Origin: Prevotella sp. UBA6447
GTDB taxonomy: Bacteria > Bacteroidota > Bacteroidia > Bacteroidales > Bacteroidaceae
DNA: 64,000 nucleotides
Assembly: GCA_002437115.1 (NCBI GenBank)
Contig: DJOD01000055.1
Span: 62,001 to 126,000 of the forward strand
Direction: 5' to 3'
This document shows, piece after piece, positions 14,981 through 23,266 of the stretch. The notes below the pieces were generated by a model. That model saw only the letters and a list, made by a program, of their open reading frames with translations. It did not search any database and was not told where the DNA came from. A program made the position numbers and the translations under genes. Position 1 is the first letter of the stretch, and the number at the start of each line of letters is the position of its first letter.

Positions 14981-16390
14981 ATGACAAACAAGAGCAGCGA
15001 TTCAGCCATCAGCCAAGCCCCGACCTATGGGTTGCTGACCAGGCTGGCCGTCAACACTTGCCGGATGGTCACCGGGGCAGTGTTCGTGTTCTCAGGCTTC
15101 GTCAAGGCCATCGACCCGCTTGGCACCCAGTATAAGATGCACGACTACCTGGAGGCCATGGGATTGGCCAACGCCACACCCGACTGGATGACTTTGCTCG
15201 CTGCCGTGGCCTTGGCCGCCGTAGAGTTCAGCCTGGGTGTATTCGCCCTGCTGGCCATCCAGCGACGGAGCGTCTCGAAGGTGCTGTTGGCATTGATGGC
15301 CGTCATGACACTCATCACAGTGTGGATAGCCATCGCCAACCCGGTAAAAGACTGCGGATGTTTCGGCGACGCCATACACTTGACCAACACGCAGACGCTA
15401 CTCAAAAACGTGATACTGACGACTTGCGCACTGGCCATGGCGCGATGGCCATTGGCCATGTACCGTTTCGTATCCAAGCCCACGCAGTGGATTGCCATCA
15501 ACTTCACCATCTTGTTCATCGTGCTGACAAGCCTCTACTGCCTGTGGTACCTGCCCCTGTTCGACTTCAGGCCCTACCACGTGGGAGCCAACATACCCAA
15601 AGGCATGGAAATACCCAAGGGGGCTGAGCAGCCGCAGTTTGAGACCACTTTCATCATGGAGAAAAACGGGCAGCGAAAGACATTCAACCTCGACAACTAC
15701 CCCGACTCCACATGGCAGTTCATCGACTCAAAGACGGTTAAAGTCAAAGATGGTTACGTGCCGCCCATACACGATTTTTCCATTGAGCTGGCAGACGGCA
15801 ACGACATCACCGACCAGGTGCTGGGCAACAAGGGGTACACATTCCTGCTCATCTCACCCCACCTTGAGACAGCCGACGATTCCAACTTTGGGGCTATCGA
15901 CCAAATATACGAGTACGCGCAAGAACAACACATCCCGTTCTACTGCCTCACAGCTTCCGCAGAAGACGCCATACAGCACTGGGAGGACATAACAGGTGCC
16001 GAGTATCCTTTTTGCCTGACCGACGAGACCACCTTAAAGACCATCGTCCGAAGCAACCCGGGATTGTTGCTCATCAAAGATGGAACCATCATCCGCAAAT
16101 GGAGCCACAACGACCTTCCGGCAACCGACGAGTTGCAGGGACCGCTCGACAAGACCGAGATGGGGCACATGCCTGAAGGCAACGCGGCGCAAATGCTCAC
16201 CAAGGTGTTGCTGTGGTTTTTCGTCCCACTGCTCTTGCTTATCATCGCTGACCGCACTTGGGCTTGGGGACAATACGTTAGGCGAAAAATACGCAAGGGC
16301 GAAAGTATCATCAAAAACGAAGAACGGAAAATCGTGTCAAGCGACAGTTCACAACATATCATATCAACTTTTAAAACAAAAAAGAAATGA
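14981..16390 (+). CDS. DoxX-type membrane protein with thioredoxin-like domain (BT_3928-like)
   Basis: 469 residues. The N-terminal half has about five membrane helices (for example TGAVFVFSGFVKAIDPLGT near 32-50 and ANPVKDCGCFGDAIHL near 118-133), in the DoxX/MauE style with a CGC motif facing one side. After residue about 215 comes a soluble domain with a thioredoxin-like fold signature (YTFLLISPHL, YPFCLTDETTLKTIVRSNPGLLLIKDGTIIRKW). A last helix lies near 412-432 with a basic tail. It probably handles redox or quinone-linked electron transfer at the inner membrane; this is inference. Its stop overlaps the tpiA ATG by 4 bases. Confidence 0.8.
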   Translation: MTNKSSDSAISQAPTYGLLTRLAVNTCRMVTGAVFVFSGFVKAIDPLGTQYKMHDYLEAMGLANATPDWMTLLAAVALAAVEFSLGVFALLAIQRRSVSKVLLALMAVMTLITVWIAIANPVKDCGCFGDAIHLTNTQTLLKNVILTTCALAMARWPLAMYRFVSKPTQWIAINFTILFIVLTSLYCLWYLPLFDFRPYHVGANIPKGMEIPKGAEQPQFETTFIMEKNGQRKTFNLDNYPDSTWQFIDSKTVKVKDGYVPPIHDFSIELADGNDITDQVLGNKGYTFLLISPHLETADDSNFGAIDQIYEYAQEQHIPFYCLTASAEDAIQHWEDITGAEYPFCLTDETTLKTIVRSNPGLLLIKDGTIIRKWSHNDLPATDELQGPLDKTEMGHMPEGNAAQMLTKVLLWFFVPLLLLIIADRTWAWGQYVRRKIRKGESIIKNEERKIVSSDSSQHIISTFKTKKK

Positions 16391-17148
16391 GAAAGAAAAT
16401 CGTTGCAGGTAACTGGAAAATGAACGAGAACCTGCAGGAGGGCGTTGCCCTGGCTAAGGAAATCAACGAAGCGCTCGCTGCCGACAAGCCTAACTGCGGT
16501 GTCATCATCTGCACACCGTTCATCCACCTGGCAAGCGTGGCACAGGTGCTCAACCAGGACGTTGTGGCCCTGGGTGCAGAGAACTGCGCCGACAAGGAGA
16601 AGGGCGCATACACGGGTGAGGTCAGCGCAGCCATGGTTAAATCGACTGGCGCACAGTATGTCATCCTCGGCCACTCAGAACGTCGCCAGTACTACCACGA
16701 GACCGCCGAGATTCTCAAGGAGAAGGTCCAACTGGCACTTGCCAATGGCCTGAAGGTCATCTTCTGCTGCGGCGAGACGCTTGAGGAGCGCGAGGCCAAC
16801 AAGCAAAACGAGGTCGTCAAGGCTGAGCTCGACGGAAGTGTGTTCAACCTCTCTGCCGAGGAGTGGAAGAAAATCGTGCTGGCCTATGAGCCCATCTGGG
16901 CCATCGGAACCGGTAAGACCGCCACGTCCGACCAAGCTGAGGAAATGCTGGCATACATCCGCTCCATCGTTGCCGACAAGTATGGCAAGGAAGCTGCAGA
17001 GAACACCACCATCCTCTATGGCGGCTCTTGCAAGCCCAGCAACGCTGCCGAGCTCTTCGCAAAGCCCGACATCGACGGTGGCCTCATCGGTGGAGCTTCT
17101 TTGAAAGCTGCCGACTTCAAAGGCATCATCGACGCTTGGAAGAAGTAA
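16387..17148 (+). CDS. tpiA: Triosephosphate isomerase
   Basis: 253 residues, the standard length. All catalytic motifs are present: GNWKMN (Asn and Lys, residues 8-13), ILGHSERR (His about 97) and AYEPIWAIGTGK (Glu about 170), plus the phosphate loop LYGGSCKPSN. It interconverts dihydroxyacetone phosphate and glyceraldehyde 3-phosphate in glycolysis. The start overlaps the preceding stop (ATGA), so it is translated from the same operon. Confidence 0.98.
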   Translation: MRKKIVAGNWKMNENLQEGVALAKEINEALAADKPNCGVIICTPFIHLASVAQVLNQDVVALGAENCADKEKGAYTGEVSAAMVKSTGAQYVILGHSERRQYYHETAEILKEKVQLALANGLKVIFCCGETLEEREANKQNEVVKAELDGSVFNLSAEEWKKIVLAYEPIWAIGTGKTATSDQAEEMLAYIRSIVADKYGKEAAENTTILYGGSCKPSNAAELFAKPDIDGGLIGGASLKAADFKGIIDAWKK

Positions 17149-17169
17149 GCACTCCTTCCTCAGACCTAT

Positions 17170-17212
17170 CCAATGAGGATTCCCTTGCACAGAACAAGGG
17201 AGGCCTCATTGG
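17170..17212 (+). terminator. Hairpin between tpiA and the SPOR gene
   Basis: CCAATGAGG (17170-17178) pairs with CCTCATTGG (17204-17212), and the inner TCCCTTG pairs with CAAGGGA. No U-tract follows (CTTATTG), so it may attenuate or stabilise the tpiA message rather than fully terminate. Confidence 0.6.
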
Positions 17213-17249
17213 CTTATTGATTACCATTCACGATTCACCCAAACAAAAA

Positions 17250-17963
17250 ATGCGGAAACTCATCCTACCACTGCTGTTCCTATTGTGCGCCATCACAAAC
17301 GTCAACGCGCAAACTTTCCTTGACAACCTGCAGAAAAGCAAGCAAGGGGAAGGAAAAGTTACCGTGACGCAGAGCAAGGACATCGACGGCCTTGTTGATG
17401 GATTGAAGGTGCAAAAGCCGGCCACGGCAACACCAAAGGGAAACAACGGAAAGAATTTTGGCGACAACCACAAGCCCACAGCCAAGCCCAACTCGGCCAA
17501 AGAGGCCATGAACAAGCAAAGGGAACACGTTGTAGCAAAGGAAGCACACGCTGCAACTAAAGAAAGGGATAGGGAGCACAACAGAGAGGATGCCCTGGAA
17601 CGAAAGGCCGAAAAACGAAGAACGGAAAAGCCTACGGAAGAAAGCCAAGAGGCAACAGCCCCTGTAGTCGACATGTCCAAGAAGATCATGTTGCACAGCC
17701 ATAAGGTAAGTGGTTACCGCGTGCAAGCCTTTGCAGGCGGAAACACGCGCAAAGACAAGCAACGCGCACAACAAATTGGGAGCGCCATCAAGATGAAATA
17801 CCCAGACCAACCTGTTTACGTCCACTTCTATTCACCCCGATGGATTTGCCGAGTAGGCAACTACCGTAGCTACGGGGAGGCACAGAAAATGCTCAAAAGC
17901 ATACGGGCCATGGGATACAAGGCGGCAACCATCGTCAAGGGAATGATAACCGTGCAATACTAA
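17250..17963 (+). CDS. Exported SPOR-domain protein
   Basis: 237 residues from MRKLILPLLFLLCAITNVNAQ, with a signal peptide cleaved after about residue 20. A Lys/Glu/Arg-rich linker covers residues ~45-140. The C-terminal SPOR domain (about 150-237) reads YRVQAFAGGNTRKDKQRAQQ, then WICRVGNYRSYGEAQKMLKSIRAMGY. SPOR domains bind denuded peptidoglycan at division sites, so a periplasmic septal role is likely. The gene lies between tpiA and folE. Confidence 0.88.
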   Translation: MRKLILPLLFLLCAITNVNAQTFLDNLQKSKQGEGKVTVTQSKDIDGLVDGLKVQKPATATPKGNNGKNFGDNHKPTAKPNSAKEAMNKQREHVVAKEAHAATKERDREHNREDALERKAEKRRTEKPTEESQEATAPVVDMSKKIMLHSHKVSGYRVQAFAGGNTRKDKQRAQQIGSAIKMKYPDQPVYVHFYSPRWICRVGNYRSYGEAQKMLKSIRAMGYKAATIVKGMITVQY

Positions 17964-18011
17964 AAAGCGCCCCTTGCAGGCACATCGCCCATCACACGTC
18001 AAACAATCAAC

Positions 18012-18605
18012 ATGAATCCAGAAACAGAATTCAGAGACGGGCTGCAAGAGCTCGCCAGCCATTATAAGGAAATACTAACACTGCTGGGCGAAGACCCCAA
18101 CAGGGAAGGATTGCAGAAAACCCCAATGCGCGTGGCCAAAGCCATGCAAATACTCACCAGAGGGTACACGCAAGACCCACACAAGGTGCTCACCGACGCG
18201 CTCTTCGCCGAAGACTACGACCAGATGGTCATCGTTAAGGACATCGATTTCTTCTCGATGTGCGAGCACCACATGCTTCCTTTCTACGGAAAAGCGCACG
18301 TAGCATACATTCCCAACGGACAGATCACTGGCTTGAGCAAGATAGCCCGAGTGGTTGACATATTCAGCCATCGCCTACAAGTGCAAGAAAGGCTGACACA
18401 CCAAATCATGGATTGCATCAACGACACGCTCAAGCCGCAAGGTGTCATGGTAGTGATTGAGGCCAAGCACATGTGCATGCAGATGAGGGGTGTTGAAAAG
18501 CAAAACTCCATCACCACCACTTCGTCATACAGCGGCGTGTTTGAAGCCATGAAAGTCCGCGAGGAATTCATGAGCCTGCTGAGAGGCGAATCGAAAAGAA
18601 TCTGA
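18012..18605 (+). CDS. folE: GTP cyclohydrolase I
   Basis: 197 residues. The zinc and active-site motifs are intact: FFSMCEHHMLPFYGKAHVAY near residues 79-98 (Cys and His ligands) and AKHMCMQMRGVEKQNS near 153-168 (the second Cys and catalytic residues). NREGLQKTPMRVAKAM is the family's N-terminal signature. It converts GTP to 7,8-dihydroneopterin triphosphate, the first step of folate synthesis. The start 48 bases after the SPOR stop suggests one operon. Confidence 0.97.
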   Translation: MNPETEFRDGLQELASHYKEILTLLGEDPNREGLQKTPMRVAKAMQILTRGYTQDPHKVLTDALFAEDYDQMVIVKDIDFFSMCEHHMLPFYGKAHVAYIPNGQITGLSKIARVVDIFSHRLQVQERLTHQIMDCINDTLKPQGVMVVIEAKHMCMQMRGVEKQNSITTTSSYSGVFEAMKVREEFMSLLRGESKRI

Positions 18606-18691
18606 TGTGGCGGGGCTTGTACCGCCATCGGAAACAACCCCTGGGGGAAACATCGGCCGTTGGCAACAAGCATACCCCAGAAAAAGCCATA

Positions 18692-18711
18692 GGGTGTGTG
18701 AAAACGCACCC
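18692..18711 (+). terminator. Small hairpin upstream of DUF4840-like lipoprotein gene
   Basis: GGGTGTG (18692-18698) pairs with CGCACCC (18705-18711), with a 6-base loop. There is no U-tract. It lies in a 144-base gap after folE and may be a weak terminator or a leader structure. Confidence 0.3.
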
Positions 18712-18749
18712 AAGAACCACTTTTACTATAACAAAAAGGAAAAAGCAAT

Positions 18750-19367
18750 ATGGAAAAAAAGAAATGGATGACCCTTTTAATGGGTTTATGCGCATTGATG
18801 ACCATGACATCATGCTTAGACGACAACAGCGACGACGGGCTCACTCAAGCGCAGGTGACCCAAGCCATGAACACCATGAAGGGCGACTACACAGGAACCT
18901 TGAAATGGCGCGCATCAACATCCAACGCCTATGACAGCTTGAACGACGTGCATTGGACAGTGAACGATACGGCCATGATCATCCATGACTTCCCCGTCAG
19001 CTCACTGGCCGAGGGTGTTGCTGAAGGAACCGTCAACGACTCTCTGCGCACTGCCATGAAGAAAGCGCCCAAGCAGGATCTCACTTGCGGTATCTCATTT
19101 TACAACACCAAGGACTTCCTTTCTCCCTACTGCGTGATGAACATCATGCCTTACAGCATTCTCATCAAAAATGCTGAGATCAACACAAGACTGTATGACT
19201 TGAAAGTGAACTTCCTCAACATGAACAGCAACTCCATGGGCTACTTCAACGCTGAGAAGAAAGCCATGGAACTCTATATGCGCACCTATAACCTTCAAGT
19301 GAACAACCAGACGCAAAAGGGCAACTACAACATAGTCTATTATCAGCTCGTGTCGAAGAACCAGTAA
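18750..19367 (+). CDS. DUF4840-like putative lipoprotein (copy 1)
   Basis: 205 residues. The signal peptide ends at the lipobox-like TMTSC, giving Cys22, followed by an acidic DDNSDD stretch that is often seen in surface-exposed Bacteroidetes lipoproteins. The mature region (LTQAQVTQAMNTMKGDYTGT, then DTAMIIHDFPVSSLAEGV) resembles the DUF4840 family and the gene at 61042-61644. No function is known for the family. It lies 144 bases after folE and 2 bases before the exonuclease gene. Confidence 0.7.
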   Translation: MEKKKWMTLLMGLCALMTMTSCLDDNSDDGLTQAQVTQAMNTMKGDYTGTLKWRASTSNAYDSLNDVHWTVNDTAMIIHDFPVSSLAEGVAEGTVNDSLRTAMKKAPKQDLTCGISFYNTKDFLSPYCVMNIMPYSILIKNAEINTRLYDLKVNFLNMNSNSMGYFNAEKKAMELYMRTYNLQVNNQTQKGNYNIVYYQLVSKNQ

Positions 19368-19369
19368 TC

Positions 19370-20164
19370 ATGACTAAGTTTATATCTTGGAACGTGAACG
19401 GACTCAGGGCTTGCATGAAGCCCGACCCTGAAAAGAACCGTCCAGGGTTTGAAGCCGTTTTCCGCTTGCTCGACGCAGATTTCTTCTGCCTCAACGAAAC
19501 GAAGATGCAGGCAGGGCAACTCGATCTCAGCTTTGACGGCTATGAAAGCTATTGGAACTATGCAGACCGCAAGGGTTATAGTGGAACCGCCATCTTCACC
19601 AAGCAACACCCACTCAACGTGAGTTATGGAATGAACATAGACGAGCACGACCATGAGGGAAGGGTCATCACACTGGAGATGCCGACATTCTATCTGGTAA
19701 GCGTGTACACGCCCAACTCGCAAAACGCCAATGATGGAGAAGTGAAGCCTCGCCGTCTGCCTTACCGCATGCAATGGGAAGACGACTTTCGGGCGTATCT
19801 CCTCGCCCTTGACAAGCAGAAACCCGTAATCGTGTGTGGGGACATGAATGTGGCTCATGAAGACATTGACCTGAAGAACCCTAAAACCAACCACAACAAC
19901 GCGGGCTTCACCGATGAGGAACGCGAGAAGATGACCCAGCTCCTCGACAGCGGTTTCACCGACACCTTCCGCTTCATGCATCCAGACAATGTGACTTACA
20001 GCTGGTGGAGCTATCGCTTTCGCTCACGCGAGAAGAACGCAGGATGGCGCATCGACTATTTCCTTGTCTCCAAAAGACTTAACAGTAGTATCGTAGACGC
20101 AACAATCTTGACAGACATCATGGGCAGCGACCACTGCCCCGTAGGACTGGAGCTCAATCTGTAA
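19370..20164 (+). CDS. Exodeoxyribonuclease III (AP endonuclease)
   Basis: 264 residues. The exonuclease-endonuclease-phosphatase motifs are present: ISWNVNGLRA (Asn), CLNETKMQ (metal-binding Glu), GDMNVAHEDIDLKNPK (catalytic Asp and Asn) and MGSDHCPVGLEL (Asp-His pair). It cleaves at abasic sites and degrades 3' ends in base-excision repair in the cytoplasm. The start is 2 bases after the preceding stop, so it is cotranscribed with the lipoprotein gene. The Gram-positive-like ExoA/Xth distinction was not resolved. Confidence 0.95.
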   Translation: MTKFISWNVNGLRACMKPDPEKNRPGFEAVFRLLDADFFCLNETKMQAGQLDLSFDGYESYWNYADRKGYSGTAIFTKQHPLNVSYGMNIDEHDHEGRVITLEMPTFYLVSVYTPNSQNANDGEVKPRRLPYRMQWEDDFRAYLLALDKQKPVIVCGDMNVAHEDIDLKNPKTNHNNAGFTDEEREKMTQLLDSGFTDTFRFMHPDNVTYSWWSYRFRSREKNAGWRIDYFLVSKRLNSSIVDATILTDIMGSDHCPVGLELNL

Positions 20165-20238
20165 GTTCAGGGAAGGCAATAGCCATAAAGATGCAGCGAA
20201 AAGCAATCATAGGCTAAAGCCAAGCCCAAAGTACCCGT

Positions 20239-20285
20239 AAGAAGCGGACTGCGTCAACCTGACTGTGCGATGCAGCCCGCTTCTT
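20239..20285 (+). terminator. Terminator of the exonuclease III operon
   Basis: AAGAAGCGG (20239-20247) pairs exactly with CCGCTTCTT (20277-20285), with inner CTGC/GCAG pairing. Confidence 0.7.
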
Positions 20286-20548
20286 TGCATCACTACGAAC
20301 CACAGCAAAAACCCATTTGCCCATTTTTCCGCCTTGTCTTACACTCATTTTGGCAAGGGTCTATAAGGCGGCATTTTGGCATGAATGTCAAGGCCAGCAC
20401 GGACGCGCCAACACCCGCCAGCCCGAACATCCTACGCACTTGCTCTCTGCGGCCCACACGGCCTCTAAGGCCAGCACGACCGCTGCGACAAGAATTGCGG
20501 CGCCCCCCTTATCCATAACCGTCCAAACTCACCAAGACTACGTTGCTG
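20286..20548. other. Intergenic region with short direct and inverted repeats
   Basis: 263 bases between convergent genes. CATTTTGGC occurs at 20346-20354 and 20372-20380. CCGCCTT (20329-20335) pairs with AAGGCGG (20365-20371). No credible ORF or RNA was recognised; two overlapping short rightward ORFs have low-complexity Arg/Pro/Ala translations. Confidence 0.4.
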
Positions 20549-21712
20549 TCAATATTCAAACTTCTGGTACACCCTAACAGGAACGGCCTTGCCGTCGCAT
20601 CGCCCCGGTTCCCAACTTGGCATACCTTTGACAATGGACACTGCGTGGCGGTCTGCCGTCGGACTGACGGGCGACACAACATGCACATCGCACAAGTTGC
20701 CTTCCTTATCAACCACGAAAGCCACGATAACCTCGCCATGAGCCAACGAGTCTTGCGAACGGTCGAAAAGGCTAATGGATGACAAGTAGTTATCGAGCGC
20801 GGCACGTCCACCCTTAAACGAGGACATCTGATCCACCTTATTATAGATTGTGTCGCCCTGCCATGTTTGGCGCAAGGAGCTGAAAAGAGGCCGGCGACTC
20901 ACTTCCTTGCGCCCAATCATACGCTTGGCTTCGCGTGTCAGCAGGTTGAACATGGAAGTCACAGGCAAGACCCGCTCATAGGAAAAGCGCTCGTCGTCGG
21001 TGGCACAGTCTATATGCAGTCCCACCAGCCGCGCCTTCCCATCTATCCACGCCCCATCTACATCAGCCTTGCGCAATCCGTAAAAACGGCTGTCATCAAG
21101 CTGCGCAAACACAAAGTTGTAGCTGTCCTCATCCAAGTGGTTGAGACGCCCCACACGCAACAAGTCTTCGGTTTGCATCACCTTGTCGGTTTGCAAGTCG
21201 AAGGTGACCATGCGAAAGAGGTCACGCCGTTTGACGGGCGACAAGCTCCCTGGCTCCACCACTTGCCGCACCTCCAAACAAATCCATTGGCGTGGCTGGT
21301 AAGTCTTGACGCGCACCTGTGTGGAAACGTAGCAGAACCGACGATCGTCGGGCAGAAACTCCAGTTGTCTCGTTAAAGGAGACCCCAAACGCCGCTTGAA
21401 ATTGGCATACGCCCACTCACCATCGGCCACAGGCGAAGAAAAGAGAAGGGAATCCACATATGACTGCAAGGGGCGGACATCAGCAAAATCGATGGCTTCA
21501 GGCCACTCCAGTTGGGTGTCGACCACGGTAAAATCAGAGTCTTGTCGAAGGAAGGCATGGTCTCGGTAGTACCCCACACTGTAACGGGGTGGCGCGTCGT
21601 CTACGGTCTGCGCGCATATCCAGCAGTCCCCACAGGCAGCAGCCTCAATACCCGTTAACGACAAAACCAAAAGAATTCGGAATGTCAAGAAAAGTCTAAA
21701 ATCTTTAAACAT
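20549..21712 (-). CDS. Exported protein with DUF3298-like region and TonB C-terminal domain
   Basis: 387 residues from MFKDFRLFLTFRILLVLSLT. A signal peptide is followed by a Cys-rich N-terminus (ACGDCWICAQ), so the protein faces the periplasm. The middle (WICLEVRQVVEPGSLSPVKRRDLFRMVTFDLQTDKVMQTEDLLR) resembles DUF3298/RsiV-like domains. The last ~80 residues (GEVIVAFVVDKEGNLCDVHV, ending GMPSWEPGRCDGKAVPVRVY) are a TonB C-terminal domain. The usual TonB anchor helix and proline-rich spacer are absent, so it is not a conventional energy transducer. The role is unknown. It is a single gene facing the exonuclease operon. Confidence 0.75.
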   Translation of the reverse strand: MFKDFRLFLTFRILLVLSLTGIEAAACGDCWICAQTVDDAPPRYSVGYYRDHAFLRQDSDFTVVDTQLEWPEAIDFADVRPLQSYVDSLLFSSPVADGEWAYANFKRRLGSPLTRQLEFLPDDRRFCYVSTQVRVKTYQPRQWICLEVRQVVEPGSLSPVKRRDLFRMVTFDLQTDKVMQTEDLLRVGRLNHLDEDSYNFVFAQLDDSRFYGLRKADVDGAWIDGKARLVGLHIDCATDDERFSYERVLPVTSMFNLLTREAKRMIGRKEVSRRPLFSSLRQTWQGDTIYNKVDQMSSFKGGRAALDNYLSSISLFDRSQDSLAHGEVIVAFVVDKEGNLCDVHVVSPVSPTADRHAVSIVKGMPSWEPGRCDGKAVPVRVYQKFEY

Positions 21713-21913
21713 ACTGTATGTCTTTGATGAAAAAATGTGCATAAAGCTGCAAAACTGATTGCGAAATTACTGAATATAATTGAAAAAGTTACATCTTCCT
21801 CCATTTTCTTTTGCTAACAAACAAGGAAAGTTCAACTTCTGCACAAACCCAAAATAGGAGACACCAGAATTATTTTTTCATCTTATTTTACCTCTAAATT
21901 GCCGAATTCTTTA

Positions 21914-21921
21914 TATTTTTG
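21914..21921 (+). promoter_or_regulatory. -7 box TATTTTTG for the MFS transporter
   Basis: TATTTTTG followed by C fits TAnnTTTG and predicts a ~65-base leader before ATG 21994. Confidence 0.5.
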
Positions 21922-21993
21922 CACACGAAAATGCGAGAAGAAAAAACGCAAACACGCACAAGAAAGGGATAACTGATTAAAACAAAACAGACC

Positions 21994-23205
21994 ATGCGCA
22001 TCTCAACAGACCAAGCGGCAAAGGCCACCGGCGGCACAGCCTTCATGATTTTGTTCACCGTCAGCTTTTGCCATTTGCTCAACGACACCATCCAGTCGAT
22101 GCTCCCCGCCATCTACCCGATGCTGAAAAGCAACCTCGGCCTATCGTTCATCCAGATAGGCTTGCTCACGCTGAACCTGCAAGTCACATCTTCGGTCATA
22201 CAGCCTCTTGTGGGCCTCTATTCCGACAAGCACCATCACAAGTGGCAACTGTCCATCGGCATGCTGTTCACGGTCATAGGCATCTTCACGCTCTCCCTTT
22301 CCACGAGCTACGCCCAAGTGATGATTGCCGTGGCACTGATAGGCTGTGGTTCCTCCATCTTCCACCCACAAGCCTCACAGGTGGCACAAGTGGCAGCGGG
22401 AAACCGCAAGGGGTTGGGGCAAAGCATCTTTCAAGTGGGAGGCAACGGTGGATTTGCGTTTGGCCCATTGCTGGCCGCCCTCATCATCATCCCCCATGGG
22501 TTGCCCGCCGTCCGATGGTTTGCCATCATCGCGGTGCTGGCATCCGCTGTGCTCTATTACATAGGACGCTGGCAAGTAAGGGCACTGGCCAGCCACCGCA
22601 AGGCCAATGCCGTTACCTGGTCAACGGCCAAGCACTACAATATGCGATGGAAAATCGTTTTTGTCGCACTGCTGTTCATCCTCATGTTCTCCAAGAATTT
22701 CTACACGGTGAGCATGACCAACTACTACACGTTCTTCCTCATCGACAAGTTTAACACTTCCGTGCAAGTGTCGCAATATTGCCTGTTTGCCTTTCTCGCC
22801 TCAGAGGTAATCGGCACGCTGGTAGGTGGATGGATTGGCGACAAGTATGGGCGCAAGAGCGTGATCTTATTCTCCATCTTCGGCGTGGCGCCCTTCACCA
22901 TCGCCCTACCCTACATCCCAACGCTGTGGGGAACCATCCTCCTGAGCATCATCATTGGCATTATCATCGCCTCAGCTTTTTCGGCCATTCTTGTCTTTGC
23001 CACCGACCTCATGCCCCACCACACGGGCATCGTGGCAGGTCTTTTCTATGGCCTTTCGTTCGGCGTGGGCGGTGTGGGCAGCGCCCTCTTCGGCTATGTG
23101 GCCGACTCGTGGGGCATCGACAGCGTGCTTAAAATCAGCACGCTTCTGCCCCTGATAGGTGTCTGTGCCATCTTTTTGCCCAAGATGCGCAGACAAGATG
23201 CGTGA
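21994..23205 (+). CDS. MFS transporter, fosmidomycin-resistance (Fsr) family
   Basis: 403 residues with about 12 membrane helices. HLLNDTIQSMLPAIYPMLK near residues 27-45 and the loop GCGSSIFHPQASQVAQVAAG near 117-136 are characteristic of the Fsr group. The between-halves MFS motif GGWIGDKYGRKS is at about 278-289. The family exports fosmidomycin or other small molecules by proton antiport; the actual substrate is unknown. The HAD gene starts 61 bases downstream with its own promoter box. Confidence 0.9.
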   Translation: MRISTDQAAKATGGTAFMILFTVSFCHLLNDTIQSMLPAIYPMLKSNLGLSFIQIGLLTLNLQVTSSVIQPLVGLYSDKHHHKWQLSIGMLFTVIGIFTLSLSTSYAQVMIAVALIGCGSSIFHPQASQVAQVAAGNRKGLGQSIFQVGGNGGFAFGPLLAALIIIPHGLPAVRWFAIIAVLASAVLYYIGRWQVRALASHRKANAVTWSTAKHYNMRWKIVFVALLFILMFSKNFYTVSMTNYYTFFLIDKFNTSVQVSQYCLFAFLASEVIGTLVGGWIGDKYGRKSVILFSIFGVAPFTIALPYIPTLWGTILLSIIIGIIIASAFSAILVFATDLMPHHTGIVAGLFYGLSFGVGGVGSALFGYVADSWGIDSVLKISTLLPLIGVCAIFLPKMRRQDA

Positions 23206-23254
23206 GCCAAGCAACAAAACGTCCTGCTGTACTGCCGGCTTGACAAGAAATTCG

Positions 23255-23262
23255 TAATTTTG
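23255..23262 (+). promoter_or_regulatory. -7 box TAATTTTG almost abutting the HAD start codon
   Basis: TAATTTTG followed by C ends 4 bases before the first of two adjacent ATGs (23267, 23270). Transcription would start at or inside the start codon. Confidence 0.5.
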
Positions 23263-23266
23263 CAAT

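Noticed and set aside
20270..20577. Two short overlapping forward ORFs
   Set aside because: Arg/Pro/Ala-rich translations downstream of a terminator, with no coding evidence.
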